Origin: Listeria ivanovii subsp. londoniensis
GTDB taxonomy: Bacteria; Bacillota; Bacilli; Lactobacillales; Listeriaceae
Direction of reading: 5' to 3'
NCBI RefSeq assembly: GCF_000763495.1
Contig: NZ_CP009576.1
Coordinates: 1,374,001-1,438,000, forward strand
DNA: 64,000 nucleotides
The notes beneath the pieces are model-generated. The model made no database searches. It was not told the origin of the DNA and was given only the letters and a program-made list of their open reading frames with translations. The translations under genes were made by a program, and so were the position numbers. Shown piece after piece: positions 20,120 to 28,921 of this stretch. How positions within the stretch are numbered: position 1 is the first letter of the stretch; every line of letters begins with the position of its first letter.

Positions 20120-21334
20120 GTGGGACTAGTGGTATTAAAATTTGGCGGAACTTCTGTCAGCACCGTGGATAAAATCGGAAAAACAGCTGATCAAGCCATT
20201 TATGAGAAAAAACAAGGGAATAAAGTCATTGTTGTCGTTTCTGCGATGGGAAAATCAACCGATAAATTAGTCGCAATGGCTGAAGAAATAAGCGAACTAC
20301 CAGATAAGCGTGAAATGGATATGTTACTGTCAACTGGAGAACAAATCACCATTTCACTACTTGCAATGACACTAAAAGAAAAAGGTCATGATGCTATTTC
20401 TTACACAGGATGGCAAGCTGGAATTGAAACTGAGGCAGTACATAGTAATGCGCGAATTACTGATATCGATAGCGCTCGAATTGAATCCGCACTTGATACT
20501 GGGAAAATCGTTGTTGTTGCTGGCTTCCAAGGATTAACAACAGATGATGAAATTACAACGCTCGGTCGCGGTGGTTCTGATACGACAGCTGTAGCCATTG
20601 CATCTGCCCTAAAAGCAGAAAAATGCGCTATTTGTACCGATGTGGTTGGTGTTTTCACAACAGACCCTCGTTACGTAAAAAAAGCCAAAAAACTCGAACA
20701 AATTACTTATGATGAAATGCTAGAATTAGCTAACCTTGGCGCCGGAGTTCTACATCCACGCTCGGTTGAATATGCCAAAAATTTCCGGATTCCACTCGAA
20801 GTAAGAGCAAGTCATGAACAAGTTTCCGGAACGATGATAGAGGAGGATTTAACAATGGAAAATACCAAAGTAGTTCGTGGTATCGCTTTTGAAGACCAAA
20901 TTACACGCGTAACGATTCACTGGAAACAAAAAGAAGCAATGCGTGTTTCTAAAGTTTTTACAAAATTAGCAGAAAATAATATTGATGTCGACATTATCAT
21001 TCAAGGAATCACCGGTTTAGGCCACGGTAATCTATCATTCACTATTAAAACAAGTGCATTACTACAAACGCTAGCTGTTTTAGAAGAAAGTAAAGAACTT
21101 TTGCAAATTGAAAAATTAGAATCAGAGCAAGAGCTAGCAAAAGTCTCCATAGTTGGCTCCGGAATGGTAAGCAATCCTGGCGTTGCAGCACAGATGTTTG
21201 AAGCACTTACCGAAAATAATATTCCAATCAAAATGATTAGTACCTCAGAAATTAAAGTTTCCACCGTAGTTCCCGCAAGAAAAATGGTAGAAGCAGCTCA
21301 AGTATTACACGATCAATTTGACTTAGATAAATAA
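20120..21334 (+). CDS. lysC: Aspartokinase with internal in-frame start for a beta subunit
   Basis: A 404-residue aspartate kinase from a GTG preceded by GCAGGGGGA. It catalyses the first step of the aspartate pathway to lysine/diaminopimelate, threonine and methionine. The N-terminal kinase motif is VLKFGGTSVS, with GRGGSDTTAVA further on, and two ACT regulatory domains follow from about residue 260. Within the gene, AGAGGAGG sits seven bases before an in-frame ATG at 20855 (residue 246). That start would give a 159-residue ACT-only polypeptide, the same arrangement as the alpha/beta subunits of Bacillus subtilis aspartokinase II. No lysine riboswitch is evident upstream. The symbol follows the AKII resemblance; assignment of the isoenzyme is less certain than the function. 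Confidence 0.9.
   Translation: MGLVVLKFGGTSVSTVDKIGKTADQAIYEKKQGNKVIVVVSAMGKSTDKLVAMAEEISELPDKREMDMLLSTGEQITISLLAMTLKEKGHDAISYTGWQAGIETEAVHSNARITDIDSARIESALDTGKIVVVAGFQGLTTDDEITTLGRGGSDTTAVAIASALKAEKCAICTDVVGVFTTDPRYVKKAKKLEQITYDEMLELANLGAGVLHPRSVEYAKNFRIPLEVRASHEQVSGTMIEEDLTMENTKVVRGIAFEDQITRVTIHWKQKEAMRVSKVFTKLAENNIDVDIIIQGITGLGHGNLSFTIKTSALLQTLAVLEESKELLQIEKLESEQELAKVSIVGSGMVSNPGVAAQMFEALTENNIPIKMISTSEIKVSTVVPARKMVEAAQVLHDQFDLDK
20841..20857 (+). promoter_or_regulatory. Internal ribosome binding site and start for aspartokinase beta subunit
   Basis: A near-perfect Shine-Dalgarno, AGAGGAGG, precedes an ATG at 20855 that is in frame with the 20120 start (735 bases, 245 codons). It would produce the free ACT-domain subunit. 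Confidence 0.7.
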
Positions 21335-21338
21335 AAAA

Positions 21339-21397
21339 GAACTTGAAGTAGCCGATGAACTCCTTACAGAAAGAAGTTTTTCAGTTACCTCAAGTTT
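21339..21397. terminator. Terminator between aspartokinase and yslB
   Basis: AACTTGAAGTA and TACCTCAAGTT form the arms with one G-T pair, enclosing a long loop. T and A tracts on the two sides allow use by both convergent genes. Confidence 0.7.
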
Positions 21398-21399
21398 TT

Positions 21400-21858
21400 T
21401 TAGTAGCGTTCTTCGTTATCAATTGTTTCTTTACGATCCCATTTGACAATAATAGTTACTTGTTTTTTGCGTTTATCAATTTCATCATAACTTTCTGTAT
21501 AAAGCTCTTTTTGTGATTGTAGTTGTTCGGCAATAAAACCAGCTTCTAATTTAAAAGTAGGATTTTCTTGAGAAAAAAAGCGCGAATCAACCATTTCTCC
21601 TTCCAAAAGTAACCGAAATTCATCTTTCTTTTCTTTTAACATACTAAGTTTACCCCAAGAAGCTTTTTCAAAGAAATCAATAATCGCTTCAAATGAATCA
21701 AGCGGGAATTTACGTGCTAAATCTTTGCCAGCCCAGTACATAATGTGAGGTGCTTCATCTCCAAGTATTTCAGGGATTAAATAATTTCGTAGTAAATCTA
21801 AACCAAAGCTTGGAACGAGTACATGTTCTTCGTGTCCATTCTGTTCATTTTCTGTCAT
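21400..21858 (-). CDS. YslB family protein (DUF2507)
   Basis: 152 residues from the ATG at 21858, chosen because GTGAGG lies upstream of it; longer in-frame starts lack a ribosome site. The sequence carries the family features FGLDLLRNYLIPEILG and ILYWAGK-like YWAGKDLARKFPL. The fold is related to the V4R/heme-NO-binding-like small-ligand family, but no function is established. In Bacillus and Listeria it neighbours aspartokinase and racE, on the opposite strand here. Confidence 0.85.
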   Translation of the reverse strand: MTENEQNGHEEHVLVPSFGLDLLRNYLIPEILGDEAPHIMYWAGKDLARKFPLDSFEAIIDFFEKASWGKLSMLKEKKDEFRLLLEGEMVDSRFFSQENPTFKLEAGFIAEQLQSQKELYTESYDEIDKRKKQVTIIVKWDRKETIDNEERY

Positions 21859-22041
21859 TTCGAATACCTCACTTTCATAAACCATTATAACCAAAATCAC
21901 CCTAAAATGGAAAGCACAACAGAGAAATTTCTATAAAAACCCTTTTTTCATAAAAAAGACTTGCGAAAAAGCAGAAAAAATAAGAAAATGGAAGGTATAG
22001 ATAAAAAAATTGGAAATTAATAGAGAAATTGAGGCGAGACT

Positions 22042-22842
22042 GTGAAACAAGCTATTGGATTTATTGATTCGGGAGTTGGCGGTTTGACAGTGGTGCGAGA
22101 AGTATTAAAGCAGCTACCCCACGAACAAATATATTACTTAGGTGATACCGCCCGTTGCCCATATGGACCACGTGATAAAGAAGAAGTACGCCAGTTTACC
22201 TGGGAAATGACGAATTTTCTAGTTGATCGTGGCATCAAAATGCTTGTCATCGCATGTAATACCGCGACAGCAGCAGCTTTATATGATATTAGAGCAAAAT
22301 TCGATATCCCTGTGATTGGTGTTATTCAACCAGGTTCGCGAGCAGCATTAAAAGCAACTAGAAATAATAAAATCGGCGTACTCGGAACCATTGGGACTGT
22401 CGAAAGTATGGCTTATCCAAGAGCACTCAAAGGTTTAAACCGCCGTGTTGAAGTTGATTCTCTGGCTTGTCCAAAATTTGTATCAGTTGTAGAATCAGGT
22501 GAATACAAAAGCGCCATTGCCAAAAAAGTAGTAGCCGAATCACTTTTACCACTAAAAAGTACCAAGATTGATACAGTGATCTTAGGTTGTACCCATTATC
22601 CACTTTTAAAACCAATTATCGAAAATTTTATGGGGGATGATGTTGCGGTTATTAATTCAGGCGAAGAAACCGCAAGTGAAGTGAGTGCGCTACTTGATTA
22701 TCATAATTTATTAGATGCTTCAGATAAAGAAATTCAGCACCGTTTTTTCACCACAGGCTCTACACAAATTTTTCAAGATATTGCTAAAGATTGGTTAAAT
22801 ATGCCAGAAATGACTGTAGAACATATAAAATTAGGAAAATAA
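22042..22842 (+). CDS. racE: Glutamate racemase
   Basis: A 266-residue cofactor-independent racemase from a GTG preceded by TTGAGGCGAG. It makes D-glutamate for peptidoglycan. The two catalytic cysteines are seen in IACNTATA and LGCTHYPLL, and the N-terminal signature is [16 protein letters not shown]. It is followed after 12 bases by rph and then rdgB and ysnB, the racE-rph-rdgB-ysnB operon typical of Bacillus and Listeria. Confidence 0.96.
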   Translation: MKQAIGFIDSGVGGLTVVREVLKQLPHEQIYYLGDTARCPYGPRDKEEVRQFTWEMTNFLVDRGIKMLVIACNTATAAALYDIRAKFDIPVIGVIQPGSRAALKATRNNKIGVLGTIGTVESMAYPRALKGLNRRVEVDSLACPKFVSVVESGEYKSAIAKKVVAESLLPLKSTKIDTVILGCTHYPLLKPIIENFMGDDVAVINSGEETASEVSALLDYHNLLDASDKEIQHRFFTTGSTQIFQDIAKDWLNMPEMTVEHIKLGK

Positions 22843-22854
22843 GAGGTGCGCCAA

Positions 22855-23601
22855 ATGAGAGTTGATGGAAGAGAAAGTAATGCATTACGAAAAATCGAAG
22901 TAACACCGGATTATTTAATGCACCCAGAAGGTTCGGTTTTAATTGCATCAGGAAACACAAAAGTAATTTGCTCCGCGAGTGTAGAAACTAAAGTACCACC
23001 GTTCATGCGTGGAGAAGGTCGCGGCTGGATTTCTGCGGAATATGCGATGTTACCACGAGCAACCAATACGCGTAATATTCGTGAATCATCCAAAGGTAAA
23101 GTAACTGGGAGAACCATGGAAATTCAACGCTTAATCGGTCGTGCATTGCGTGCTGTCGTTGATTTAGATGCACTTGGTGAAAGAACAATTTGGCTTGATT
23201 GTGATGTAATCCAAGCAGATGGGGGTACACGAACAGCTTCTATTACAGGCGCTTTTATCGCAATGGTATTGGCAATTGCTAAATTAGATACAGAAGTTCC
23301 ATTTACGAAATTCCCTGTGAAAGACTTCCTAGCAGCAACAAGTGTGGGTGTATTAGAAGAAGGTGGAACGGTACTTGATTTAAATTATGTAGAAGACAGT
23401 GCTGCACAAGTAGACATGAACATTATCATGACTGGAAGTGGCGCTTTTGTGGAACTTCAAGGAACAGGAGAAGAAGCCACATTCTCAGAAACCGAGCTTG
23501 CTGAATTAATCACCCTTGGGAAAAAAGGAATTGCCGAATTAATCGAGATCCAAAAAGAAACACTTGGTGAAAATGTCACAGCAAGAATAAAAGGAGAGTA
23601 A
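22855..23601 (+). CDS. rph: Ribonuclease PH
   Basis: 248 residues starting at the ATG at 22855. A GTG nine bases upstream is in frame, but the AGAGGTG ribosome site overlaps it, so the ATG fits better. RNase PH trims the 3' ends of tRNA precursors phosphorolytically. Conserved RNase PH elements include [47 protein letters not shown] (beginning [11 protein letters not shown]) and [10 protein letters not shown]. It forms a hexamer in the cytoplasm. The rdgB start follows after four bases. Confidence 0.96.
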   Translation: MRVDGRESNALRKIEVTPDYLMHPEGSVLIASGNTKVICSASVETKVPPFMRGEGRGWISAEYAMLPRATNTRNIRESSKGKVTGRTMEIQRLIGRALRAVVDLDALGERTIWLDCDVIQADGGTRTASITGAFIAMVLAIAKLDTEVPFTKFPVKDFLAATSVGVLEEGGTVLDLNYVEDSAAQVDMNIIMTGSGAFVELQGTGEEATFSETELAELITLGKKGIAELIEIQKETLGENVTARIKGE

Positions 23602-23605
23602 TCAG

Positions 23606-24217
23606 ATGAGTAAAATTATTATTGCAACAGCTAGTAAAGGAAAAGCGAAAGAATTCGAAAAGATTTTTGCGAAATATAATATCGAGGTGGCGACACTGGC
23701 TGACTTTCCAGAAATCGGTGAAATCGAAGAAACTGGAACTACTTTTGCTGAGAATGCTGCTCTCAAGGCAGAAACGGTAGCTAGCTTGCTCAATCAAACA
23801 GTTATTGCTGATGATTCCGGTTTAATAGTAGATGCGCTTGACGGAGCTCCTGGCGTCTATTCCGCGCGTTATGCTGGAGTAGCTCACGATGATGCTAAAA
23901 ATAACGAAAAACTACTCGCTAATTTACAAGGCGTTGAACCAGCTAAAAGAACTGCTCGTTTTCACTGTACGCTTGCAGTAGCAACACCTTCTGAGAAAAC
24001 GAGTTTTTATACTGGCGAAGTAGAAGGCGTTATTGCAGAAGAATTATGTGGAACAAATGGATTTGGCTATGATCCATTATTTTTCTTACCTGAATTTGGT
24101 TGCACAATGGCTGAAATACCTGCAGAAAAGAAAAATCAAATCAGCCACCGCGCGAATGCGATAAAAATGCTCGAAAAAGATTTAGCAGAAGTAGTAGAAA
24201 AAGTCACCAAAAAGTGA
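23606..24217 (+). CDS. rdgB: XTP/dITP diphosphatase
   Basis: A 203-residue Ham1/RdgB pyrophosphatase. It hydrolyses non-canonical purine triphosphates such as dITP and XTP so they are not built into DNA or RNA. Family motifs seen: IIIATASKGKAKEF, GTTFAENAALKAE, ADDSGLIVDALDGAPGVYSAR, and GFGYDPLFFLPE. Its start is four bases past the rph stop, which indicates coupling within the operon. Confidence 0.96.
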   Translation: MSKIIIATASKGKAKEFEKIFAKYNIEVATLADFPEIGEIEETGTTFAENAALKAETVASLLNQTVIADDSGLIVDALDGAPGVYSARYAGVAHDDAKNNEKLLANLQGVEPAKRTARFHCTLAVATPSEKTSFYTGEVEGVIAEELCGTNGFGYDPLFFLPEFGCTMAEIPAEKKNQISHRANAIKMLEKDLAEVVEKVTKK

Positions 24218-24253
24218 GAGAATAAGAAGCAGTAGCATGGGGGAGGAAATAAA

Positions 24254-24778
24254 ATGAAATTATTAGTAGTTAGCGACAGCCACTCAGAACGTGACTGTTT
24301 AATTCATCTAAAAGAAAAATACGAAAACACAGTTGATGCAATGATTCATTGTGGTGATTCTGAACTAGAAGCAGACGACCCAGCAATTCAGGGCTTCCAT
24401 ACCGTTCGCGGCAATTGTGACTTTGGCGGCGGTTTTCCAAATGATTGGGTAGGAAAAGTAGATGGTTACCGAATTTTCACCACTCATGGTCACTTATATA
24501 ATATTAAAATGACACTGATGAATTTAAGATACCGTGCACGCGAATTAAACGCTGATTTCGCGTTCTTTGGTCATTCTCATGAATTAGGTGTAGATATGCT
24601 AGATGACACCATTATCTTAAACCCCGGCAGCATCTCATTACCAAGAGGCCGCATCCGGATAAAAACATACGCATTGATTGATTCTACAACAGAAGGAATT
24701 AAAGTTCGTTTCATGGACCGAGAAGATAATGAACTAACCGAGTTAACCCAAGTTTTTCCATTAACCAAACATAACTAG
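24254..24778 (+). CDS. ysnB: YfcE/MJ0936-family metallophosphoesterase
   Basis: 174 residues with all the metal-binding motifs of a small calcineurin-like phosphoesterase: VSDSHSERD, HCGDSELE, VRGNCD, TTHGHLYN, FGHSHE and LNPGSISLPRG. Members hydrolyse phosphodiesters, but the natural substrate is unknown. The ATG has the ribosome site GGGGGAGG. This gene is the left flank of LIPI-2 in L. ivanovii and in other Listeria is followed closely by ydeI, so it marks the boundary of the insertion. Confidence 0.93.
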   Translation: MKLLVVSDSHSERDCLIHLKEKYENTVDAMIHCGDSELEADDPAIQGFHTVRGNCDFGGGFPNDWVGKVDGYRIFTTHGHLYNIKMTLMNLRYRARELNADFAFFGHSHELGVDMLDDTIILNPGSISLPRGRIRIKTYALIDSTTEGIKVRFMDREDNELTELTQVFPLTKHN

Positions 24779-24827
24779 GTCAAAAGTCATCCCAAAAAGA
24801 AAAAATCCAATAACTTAAAGAAAACCA

Positions 24828-24856
24828 TTGACAAACAAGCAATTTAAACATAAAAT
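24828..24856 (+). promoter_or_regulatory. Sigma-A promoter of tRNA-Arg
   Basis: A consensus TTGACA is followed after exactly 17 bases by TAAAAT, with the tRNA beginning 33 bases further on. Confidence 0.85.
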
Positions 24857-24888
24857 GGTATTTGGCTGTTGAAAAAACAGTGCCATTT

Positions 24889-24962
<74 letters not shown>

Positions 24963-24968
24963 TAAAAT

Positions 24969-25013
24969 AAAACACTGTAAACGTTGATAATTCGATGTTT
25001 GCGGTGTTTTTTT
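24969..25013 (+). terminator. Terminator of tRNA-Arg
   Basis: AAACACTGTAAAC pairs with GTTTGCGGTGTTT with one mismatch, followed by a run of seven T. Confidence 0.8.
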
Positions 25014-25396
25014 GGATTTCAAAAAAGCATAAATATAAATACAGATAACAAGGTAACTTAGAAACAATGGGTATAAAGCTCACGACGCTCAAAAAGAATG
25101 GTATTCTGCTGATGGGGATAGTAAAGTCTTTTATGTCTTGAAAAAAGAGGCATAAATTAACGGATTTATTGCGGTGAGAAATATAATATCAAAAAGATAG
25201 TTGAATAAGAATGTTTGGTCTTGCTTTTGTGGGACCCTTTTTTATGCCAAAAAATGCTTACTACTGGAAGTAACCTAGAATAGCGTACGAAAAGAGCAAA
25301 CATAAAATTACTTATTTATAGGGTTATTATTGCAAGGACGCTGGTTGGCATTTATAAATATTTAATCATTTTTCTGTTTAGAAATGAGCAGTACTA
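25014..25396. other. Gene-free left end of the island
   Basis: This stretch holds no complete gene. It contains a 28-codon open fragment at 25069-25155 and AT-rich DNA leading to the first PrfA box. No integrase, inverted repeat or copy of the tRNA end is visible. Confidence 0.6.
25069..25155 (+). pseudogene. Short orphan coding remnant
   Basis: An open stretch reads GYKAHDAQKEWYSADGDSKV then FYVLKKEA and stop. It has protein-like composition but no start codon or ribosome site, and an in-frame TAA lies about five codons upstream. It could be the tail of a gene of an element once inserted at the tRNA. The family was not recognised. Confidence 0.35.
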
Positions 25397-25410
25397 TTAA
25401 CTTTTGTTAT
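25397..25410 (+). promoter_or_regulatory. PrfA box, internalin 1
   Basis: TTAACTTTTGTTAT differs at two positions from the consensus TTAACANNTGTTAA. TAAAAT follows at the expected distance of 22-23 bases. Confidence 0.82.
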
Positions 25411-25556
25411 ATAAATAGCTTCTTTTTTTAGCTAAAATATAATGTTGGAACATGTTGAAAATATTTTTGGAGTTCAATTGGTACCATATGGAAAGGGACT
25501 ACCGATCAGAAGATTATTTAAGTCTCTCTAATTTATTTATGAGGAGTGTAAAACAG

Positions 25557-26525
25557 TTGAAAAGAAATAATTATTTAAAAAAGGGATTAACAATCTTTTT
25601 AATCATTACTATTGCTATGTGGGTAAACACAAGTTTGGGAGTAAAGGTACAAGCTATGAGTATTCCACATGCAATGCCTATTAATCAAATTTTTCCAGAC
25701 TATAATCTAGCGAATGTAGTGAAACGACACTTAGGAAAGCAAAGTGTGACAGATGTTGTTGCACAAAGGGAACTGGACAAAGTACAAATTTTAAATGGAA
25801 ATGGTTGTAATATTTCATCTATGGAGGGGGTGCAATATTTTCGTCATTTAAAACAGCTATCTATGTCTTATAATCAGATAAGTGATGTTAAAGTTCTTAC
25901 TTCATTACGTCAACTTGAGTTGTTGATTTTAGAACACAATAAGCTAGAAAATATTGACATACTTGTGGATATACCTACATTAGAAGGTTTGTATGTCGGT
26001 AACAATGCACTGAGGGATTTATGGGCACTTGAAGCGATGGGCAATCTAAAATATATAGACGCCGCAGAACAAAAATGCATCAATAAACCAGTTGAATATC
26101 AACCAAACTTGGTTATTACAAATACTATCAAGGATATGATAGGCAAGCCAATTATTCCGAACTTTATTAGTGATAATGGAACTTATATAAATACGGATGT
26201 AACATGGGATTTGCCTAATCCTAATTTTATAACCGAGGTAAGTTATAGTTTTGAAGAAGTTCAAAATATCGGAAAAGAGCAAGTTTTATTTAGTGGTGTA
26301 GTAATACAACCGATAAAGCCACAGAGCCCTGCTATTGAAAATACAGGTAATATAAACCGAGTGTTACCCGAATCTAGTTTCGTAGAAGTACTAAAAAAAA
26401 GCTTAAGGAAAAATAATGGTATGAATGTCGGCCCGCAGAATGAATTAGATAAAGCCATTGAATTTCACGATGAAAATAGGGGAAATGTTATGTTTATTCA
26501 ACTTAAAAAATCTCTATTTATGTGA
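25557..26525 (+). CDS. Small secreted internalin 1 (LRR protein with truncated second unit)
   Basis: 322 residues from a TTG at 25557, placed by the ribosome site GAGGAGTG ten bases upstream; the longer frame from 25452 would bury the signal peptide. The signal peptide ends near VQA. Then come the internalin N-cap (PINQIFPDYNLANVVKRHLG), about four 22-residue LRRs (LSMSYNQISDVKVLTSLRQL and on), and the Ig-like cap domain (from about LVITNTIKD to VVIQP). The last 60 residues restart a second N-cap (RVLPESSFVEVLKKSLRKN) but end without LRRs. No LPXTG or GW anchor, so it should be released like InlC. It is closely similar to internalin 8 (38064) including the tail QLKKSLFM. Internalins mediate protein contacts with host cells; the target here is unknown. 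Confidence 0.88.
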   Translation: MKRNNYLKKGLTIFLIITIAMWVNTSLGVKVQAMSIPHAMPINQIFPDYNLANVVKRHLGKQSVTDVVAQRELDKVQILNGNGCNISSMEGVQYFRHLKQLSMSYNQISDVKVLTSLRQLELLILEHNKLENIDILVDIPTLEGLYVGNNALRDLWALEAMGNLKYIDAAEQKCINKPVEYQPNLVITNTIKDMIGKPIIPNFISDNGTYINTDVTWDLPNPNFITEVSYSFEEVQNIGKEQVLFSGVVIQPIKPQSPAIENTGNINRVLPESSFVEVLKKSLRKNNGMNVGPQNELDKAIEFHDENRGNVMFIQLKKSLFM

Positions 26526-26810
26526 TAACTATCTAAATTAGATATTTTATTTAGAAATATTAACTCGTTTAATATAACTAAAATTAAATAAAAATGATTT
26601 AATAGATGAGTGTGCCCTCCTTTTATACTTCTTTCGCAGATAAAACCATAGTTTTACACAACTTGTGTATGATTATTCTAAAGTGGTTTCATTTTAGTCT
26701 TTTTTGACAAGTAACCGATATTTCATTACATTTTTGGCTATACAATCACTTTCCTGATAAAATTATATAATGGGCAAAATTGGCCATATATGGAAACGAG
26801 AGGCGAGTGA

Positions 26811-26954
26811 ATGGAAAGTAAAAAAAGAATATACACAGAATCATCAGCAAAAGTACAAATACTGCTTCTAGATTTAATCTCGAACTCCTTATATGAAGGG
26901 AAAACTTTATCAAGTAAAAAAAAGGAGGCAATTATCCTAGAATTATTCGTATAA
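26811..26954 (+). CDS. Possible 47-residue small protein
   Basis: An ATG at 26811 preceded by GAGAGGCG opens a 47-codon frame beginning MESKKRIYTESSAKVQILLL and ending ELFV. It looks translatable but is short and probably the start of a longer gene interrupted by a stop, since an open fragment in another frame follows directly. Not recognised. Confidence 0.35.
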   Translation: MESKKRIYTESSAKVQILLLDLISNSLYEGKTLSSKKKEAIILELFV

Positions 26955-26955
26955 T

Positions 26956-27087
26956 GAAGGTGGTGAGTACTATACTGCATCAGAAGCTATGGAACAAGCT
27001 CAGCAGCACAAAAGCAGTATTTTGCATGTGAAAATTTCAGGTAGGTTTAAAGAGCGTGCTATAATAGCATGCTTTTTGTTTTGGTAA
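26956..27087 (+). pseudogene. Orphan coding remnant after the 47-codon frame
   Basis: The frame reads EGGEYYTASEAMEQAQQHKS then SILHVKISGRFKERA. The composition is clearly protein-like, but there is no start of its own and it is one base out of frame with the small open frame ending at 26954. The two may be halves of one frameshifted gene. The hairpin at 27050 lies inside its end. Confidence 0.35.
27052..27080 (+). terminator. Hairpin terminator upstream of internalin 2
   Basis: AGCGTGCTAT pairs with ATAGCATGCT around a very small loop, followed by TTTTTGTTTT. Confidence 0.65.
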
Positions 27088-27132
27088 GGAACTAGTCCTA
27101 ATAATCCCTTGTATTATATGACGAATGTTTCT

Positions 27133-27146
27133 TTAACCTTTGTTGT
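27133..27146 (+). promoter_or_regulatory. Degenerate PrfA box, internalin 2
   Basis: TTAACCTTTGTTGT has three mismatches to the consensus, and the usual TAAAAT is missing at the right distance. The leader is shorter than in the other cassettes (about 78 bases). This may be the weakest PrfA-dependent promoter of the set. Confidence 0.5.
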
Positions 27147-27223
27147 AGATGAACTTTAATATTTTAAGTACCTTACTAGAAAAGAGGGTTAAATAAGATA
27201 AATTTTGTAAGGAGTGTAATTTA

Positions 27224-28552
27224 TTGAAAAAAAAAGATTGTTTAAAAAACTGGTTAATAGTATGTTTAACAGTAATTATGGTTATATGTATCAACACAAG
27301 TTTGGAGACAAAGGTACATGCTGCAAATCTGACAAGTCCAAAGCCAATTAACCAAGTTTTTACAGATCCAAACCTAGCAGAAGTAGTGAAGAAAAGTTTA
27401 GGGAAGCAAAGTGTGTCAGATTTTGTCTCTCAAAGAGAATTAGAGAGTGTGACTAAGTTACTCGCTTATAATCGCAATATAAATTCTCTTGAGGGCTTAC
27501 AATATTTTACTAATTTAAAACAGCTATATTTACCTCGTAATCAGATAAATGATCTTAGTCCTTTAAAGAATTTAACTAAGTTAGATGTATTGGATGTGAA
27601 CGGGAATGGTTTGAAAAGTTTAAACGGAATTCCAAGTATGGCATTAGTCAGCCTGTATGCAGGTAAGAACGAACTCACAGACGTTGATGCGCTTTTCCGG
27701 TTAAGGAACTTAGAGTCATTGTTTATCGGAGAAAATAAAATAAGGAACATTGATGGAATTGCTCATTTAACCAACTTAAAAGAATTAGATTTGAGTGTGA
27801 ATGAAATAAGAGATTTAAGTGCATTAAGAAATTTAAAAAAGCTAACTTATGTAGATTTAGCACTACAAAAATATGTTAATAAACCAATGAAATTTCAACC
27901 AGAATTGTCCATTACAAAGACTGTCAAAAGACCAGATGGAGCATTAATCTCTCCAAATTATATAAGTAATAATGGAATATATAGAGATGGTTGTGTTATA
28001 TGGCAATTGCCTACTTATACAAAAGAAGTGACTTTTACATTTAGTGAAAATGTAAGGATTGGAGAAACAACCACCAGATACGATGGTGTAGTAATACAAC
28101 CTTTCTATTCAAAAATGCCTATTATTGATAAACCAACATCTATTAACAAAATATTCTTGGACTCCAATTTAGCAGAAGTGCTTAAAAGAGCTTTAAGAAA
28201 AAAGCTTGTAACGGATGTTGTTTCACAAAATGAATTAGATAAACTATATGAACTTCATGCTGATAATAGAGACATTACTTCGATCGAAGGACTGCAATAT
28301 TTATCTAACTTAAGAAAACTCTTTTTATCTGATAATCACATTAGTGACATTAATTCATTAGAAGAATCAACTCATTTAACAGAACTATATTTAGATAATA
28401 ATGATTTAACAGATAGGAGTGTCAATGCGCTTATAAAAATAAAACAATTAGAGTCTCTCTCTATTAGGGGTAATAAAGTCAGTGGAGCAATTGCTAGGAA
28501 TATATTGATCAATTTAACTAAACTACACGATTTTAATTGGTGTGGAAAGTAG
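27224..28552 (+). CDS. Secreted internalin 2 with two N-cap/LRR units
   Basis: 442 residues from a TTG with AAGGAGTG upstream. A signal peptide ends near VHA. Unit one has the N-cap PINQVFTDPNLAEVVKKSLG, about six LRRs (LYLPRNQINDLSPLKNLTKL and on) and the Ig-like cap domain (to VVIQPF). Unit two begins at about residue 303 (SINKIFLDSNLAEVLKRALR), has about four LRRs ending in SIRGNKVSGAIARNILINL, and lacks a cap domain. No surface anchor is present. It is the complete form of the architecture that is truncated in internalins 1, 3 and 8. A hairpin terminator follows. Confidence 0.88.
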   Translation: MKKKDCLKNWLIVCLTVIMVICINTSLETKVHAANLTSPKPINQVFTDPNLAEVVKKSLGKQSVSDFVSQRELESVTKLLAYNRNINSLEGLQYFTNLKQLYLPRNQINDLSPLKNLTKLDVLDVNGNGLKSLNGIPSMALVSLYAGKNELTDVDALFRLRNLESLFIGENKIRNIDGIAHLTNLKELDLSVNEIRDLSALRNLKKLTYVDLALQKYVNKPMKFQPELSITKTVKRPDGALISPNYISNNGIYRDGCVIWQLPTYTKEVTFTFSENVRIGETTTRYDGVVIQPFYSKMPIIDKPTSINKIFLDSNLAEVLKRALRKKLVTDVVSQNELDKLYELHADNRDITSIEGLQYLSNLRKLFLSDNHISDINSLEESTHLTELYLDNNDLTDRSVNALIKIKQLESLSIRGNKVSGAIARNILINLTKLHDFNWCGK

Positions 28553-28621
28553 CATTTGTATGTAAGCGACTAATGAAATTGCATAAATGTTTGCTGTCTG
28601 CACAAATCGTGTATATCTTTC

Positions 28622-28650
28622 GCTCTCGCTCAATAGCGAGGGCTATTTTC
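28622..28650 (+). terminator. Terminator of internalin 2 (island hairpin family)
   Basis: GCTCTCGCT-CAAT-AGCGAGGGC followed by a T-rich tract. The same hairpin recurs after internalins 5 and 8. Confidence 0.8.
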
Positions 28651-28771
28651 TCTTATTCGTAGTAATAAGATTCTAAACGGGTTTCATTAAATGTCAGCAT
28701 CATTTAGAAGATACATAATACCGAACAGCAATAGCAGTTTCTAGATGATATATATAGTTTTCGGCGAAATA

Positions 28772-28785
28772 ATAACATTTGTTAT
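28772..28785 (+). promoter_or_regulatory. PrfA box, internalin 3
   Basis: ATAACATTTGTTAT is a palindromic PrfA box with one change at each end. TAAAAT follows 22-23 bases downstream. The rest of the 28553-28921 gap shows only the internalin 2 terminator and the 5' leader. Confidence 0.8.
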
Positions 28786-28921
28786 ATAAATTGTAGCGTT
28801 TTTTAGATAAAATTCAAATTTGGAGCATGTTAAAGAGATATGGAAAGGATTAAATAATCAAAAACTATTCATATGATAATTCTTTGAATGTTTCTAATTT
28901 ACGATAGAGGAGTGTAATTCA

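Larger units (their letters stand above)
26526..27132. other. Intergenic region between internalins 1 and 2
   Basis: The first 100 bases look like an eroded copy of the second-unit LRR tail that remains intact in internalins 2 and 5. After that come a possible 47-codon gene (26811-26954), an orphan open fragment (26956-27087) and a hairpin terminator near 27050. The composition differs from the internalin repeats, so the stretch may be a separate insertion. Confidence 0.5.

Noticed and set aside
25452..25556. Extended N-terminus of internalin 1
   Set aside because: It would place 35 residues before the signal peptide and read through the ribosome site; the TTG at 25557 matches the other cassettes.
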